A model generated the notes under the pieces. It was not told the DNA's origin and searched no databases. It worked only from the letters and a program-made list of their open reading frames with translations. From Clostridiales bacterium (GTDB lineage: Bacteria > Bacillota > Clostridia > Christensenellales > Aristaeellaceae), in NCBI GenBank assembly GCA_004557805.1, contig SFFS01000117.1, forward strand, positions 1 to 8,086: 8,086 nucleotides of DNA. Direction: 5' to 3'. Numbering within the stretch: the first letter of the stretch is position 1; each line of letters begins with the position of its first letter. Of the stretch, positions 7,222 to 8,086 are shown one piece after another. The position numbers and the translations under genes were made by a program.

Positions 7222-7665
7222 TCAGTATGTTTCGTTCACATGACGGCGCAGCGCCGCGAAGTTCTCGCGCGCAATGCGCGCCTTCTCGGCGAACGCAGCG
7301 CTGTCCCAAAGCTCGATATGATCGCGCATTCCCACGAACGTCAGCTCGCGCGTAATCCCCGCCGCCTCACGGAGGTTCGCCGGCACCAGCACGCGCCCCT
7401 GCGCGTCCATATCCATATCCGTCTGCGCGTTGGCCATAATGTAGCGGACGTAGGCCATGCCCTCGTCGTCCGTATCGCGCACGCGGGAAAGCTGCTCGTT
7501 GACGGCGTCCCACTTCTCCTGCGGGTACAGCGCCAGCGCGTCGATGCTCGAATTGAGCGCGATGGTGAACCCCGAACCGAGCAGGTCGCGGAAACCGGCG
7601 GGAATAATCACCCGGCCTTTGCCATCGAGGCTATGCGAAAATGTCCCGGCAAAGACGCGCGTCAC
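7222..7665 (-). CDS. mraZ: Transcriptional regulator MraZ
   Basis: DNA-binding regulator that opens most dcw operons and acts on its own promoter through short repeated G-rich boxes. From the start chosen here it is 147 residues and contains two AbrB/SpoVT-type half-repeats: HSLDGKGRVIIP at 11-22 and MDAQGRVLVP at 86-95. The DxxGR signatures of both repeats are intact. The C-terminal helix runs about 123-142. The frame is open from a GTG at 7687-7689, just after an in-frame TGA at 7693-7695. I prefer the GTG at 7663-7665 because MraZ proteins begin immediately before the F-x-G-x-x-x-H-S-L-D block, and a G-rich stretch (GGGGG, 9 nt away) precedes it. Neither GTG has an ideal ribosome binding site, so the start is the weak point; the family call is not. 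Confidence 0.95.
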   Translation of the reverse strand: MTRVFAGTFSHSLDGKGRVIIPAGFRDLLGSGFTIALNSSIDALALYPQEKWDAVNEQLSRVRDTDDEGMAYVRYIMANAQTDMDMDAQGRVLVPANLREAAGITRELTFVGMRDHIELWDSAAFAEKARIARENFAALRRHVNETY

Positions 7666-7705
7666 GGTCCTTTTCCCCCAATCCGCCACAATTCATGGGA
7701 TTTCA

Positions 7706-7741
7706 CTCCACCCACCCCCTTTATACACCACTTTCCTCCCC
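7706..7741 (-). promoter_or_regulatory. Putative MraZ operator: four G-rich boxes at 10-bp steps
   Basis: Read on the minus strand, hexamers beginning at 7741, 7731, 7721 and 7711 are GGGGAG, GTGGTG, AAGGGG and GTGGAG. All keep G at positions 3, 4 and 6. Two match the GTGG(A/T)G repeat reported for B. subtilis MraZ, and the third is degenerate. The exact 10-bp spacing puts the boxes on one face of the helix, as expected for a ring-forming MraZ that contacts several repeats. They cover the promoter spacer, the end of the -10 element and the predicted start of transcription, so binding would be expected to repress. Seen directly: repeats and spacing. Inferred: MraZ as the ligand. Confidence 0.65.
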
Positions 7742-7748
7742 ATTGCAA
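7720..7748 (-). promoter_or_regulatory. Sigma-A-type promoter of the dcw operon
   Basis: Minus-strand -35 TTGCAA (7743-7748) and -10 TATAAA (7720-7725) are separated by exactly 17 bp. The predicted transcription start is near 7713, giving a leader of about 48 nt before mraZ. No other promoter of this quality was noticed in the gene gaps. Confidence 0.75.
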
Positions 7749-7782
7749 GAATTTCTTTGCCATTTTTCCCGCGCACGCGCGT

Positions 7783-8085
7783 TCAAATATTACGATTCTT
7801 TATCTTTTTCCGGCGCTGCGCGCCGTTTTTTTGCCGCCTGCGTTTTCCGGCCTTTTCCGCTCCCGCATATTGTGGTTCCCGGCATTTTTGCAGAAAAAGC
7901 TCGATGAAGTGCAATTTGCAGTAGGGCTTCAGATCCCACTTCGTTTCTTTCCCACAGTTCTCCTTATTGTGCTGTCTTCGCCAGCGAGCGTACAAAGTAA
8001 AAAACGGTTCGTCGCCGATCTGGTACAGTACCCGCTCGTCGGTTCGCCTCCCCGGAAAAAAGACGTAGGCGTCTTCTAAAATTTT
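7783..8085 (-). CDS. Unrecognised protein, C-terminal 100 residues (5' end outside the window)
   Basis: An open minus-strand frame enters from the right edge and ends at a TGA at 7783-7785. I do not recognise the family. The first 70 or so residues look like a folded domain, with mixed hydrophobic and charged residues including VLYQIGDEPFFTLYARW at about 19-35 and KLHFIELFLQK at about 57-67. The last 25 residues are strongly basic (KRRRQKNGAQRRKKIKNR), as in nucleic-acid-binding tails or a disordered end. TTA occurs once at its edge, and CTA and TCA are absent from the frame, matching codon avoidance in the dcw genes. It lies on the same strand upstream of the mraZ promoter. No minus-strand terminator is visible between them, so some read-through is possible. 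A chance open frame of 100 codons cannot be excluded. An internal ATG at 7993-7995 exists but is not needed, because the frame continues upstream. Confidence 0.5.
   Translation of the reverse strand, partial: KILEDAYVFFPGRRTDERVLYQIGDEPFFTLYARWRRQHNKENCGKETKWDLKPYCKLHFIELFLQKCREPQYAGAEKAGKRRRQKNGAQRRKKIKNRNI
7811..7832 (+). terminator. Terminator-like hairpin plus T-run on the plus strand, inside the unknown gene
   Basis: On the plus strand a perfect 6-bp GC stem (CGGCGC, 7811-7816, with GCGCCG, 7820-7825) closes a TGC loop and is followed at once by seven T residues (7826-7832). This is the form of an intrinsic terminator for plus-strand transcription, yet no plus-strand gene precedes it. 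On the minus strand the same bases encode part of the basic tail of the unknown protein and lack a U-run. It may stop antisense transcription or be a by-product of lysine codons beside GC-rich arginine/alanine codons. Confidence 0.35.
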
Positions 8086-8086
8086 C

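Noticed and set aside
7666..7689. Eight-codon N-terminal extension of mraZ from the GTG at 7689
   Set aside because: The extension (GTG GCG GAT TGG...) has no counterpart in MraZ proteins and no ribosome binding site at usable spacing, although it cannot be excluded.
7746..7757. AAGAA-A-TTCTT inverted repeat next to the mraZ -35 element
   Set aside because: Five AT-rich base pairs with a single central base can easily occur by chance upstream of a promoter; no second copy was seen.
6616..8079. 487-residue plus-strand open frame
   Set aside because: Same cause: it is the codon-aligned antisense of ftsL, mraZ and the unknown upstream gene, with no protein-like features.

Overview
The window is most of a division and cell-wall (dcw) cluster, with every confident gene on the minus strand. 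Read in the direction of transcription, from right to left, the order is: an unrecognised partial gene, mraZ, an ftsL-like gene, a PASTA-containing class B penicillin-binding protein, murE, mraY, murD, and the first 166 codons of ftsW/spoVE. The organism looks like a high-GC (about 60% by eye) member of the Bacillota, probably class Clostridia. Reasons are the PASTA-type PBP, the murE-mraY-murD-ftsW order without murF (as in the Bacillus cluster), strong GGAGG-type ribosome binding sites, and a MurE that keeps the arginine and glutamate expected for meso-diaminopimelate. Genus cannot be read from this sequence.

Layout: 7783-8085 holds the 3' end of an unknown gene with a very basic C-terminus. 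Positions 7706-7748 hold a good sigma-A-type promoter (-35 TTGCAA, 17 bp spacer, -10 TATAAA) overlaid by G-rich boxes at 10-bp steps that resemble MraZ operators. Then come mraZ (7222-7665), ftsL (6601-7149), pbp (4448-6556), murE (2909-4393), mraY (1898-2905), murD (516-1865) and ftsW (1-500). Gaps are 3 to 72 nt and I see no internal terminator, so this reads as one operon driven from the mraZ promoter and probably autoregulated by MraZ. No stretch over 300 nt lacks a gene.

How the genes work together: MurD and MurE add D-Glu and the diamino acid to UDP-MurNAc-peptide. MraY transfers the finished UDP-MurNAc-pentapeptide to undecaprenyl phosphate to make lipid I. FtsW/SpoVE polymerises lipid II and the class B PBP crosslinks the strands. 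The FtsL-like protein scaffolds and activates that synthase pair at the septum. MraZ sets operon output.

Most notable points: rsmH, the usual gene between mraZ and ftsL, is absent, leaving only 72 nt. MurE carries DNAR where DNPR is the usual diaminopimelate motif. The operator boxes overlap the promoter. The codons TTA, CTA and TCA are almost absent, which creates a 4.3-kb antisense reading frame. I found no mobile element, CRISPR array, RNA gene or clearly novel system; this is largely a conserved housekeeping region with some unusual details.
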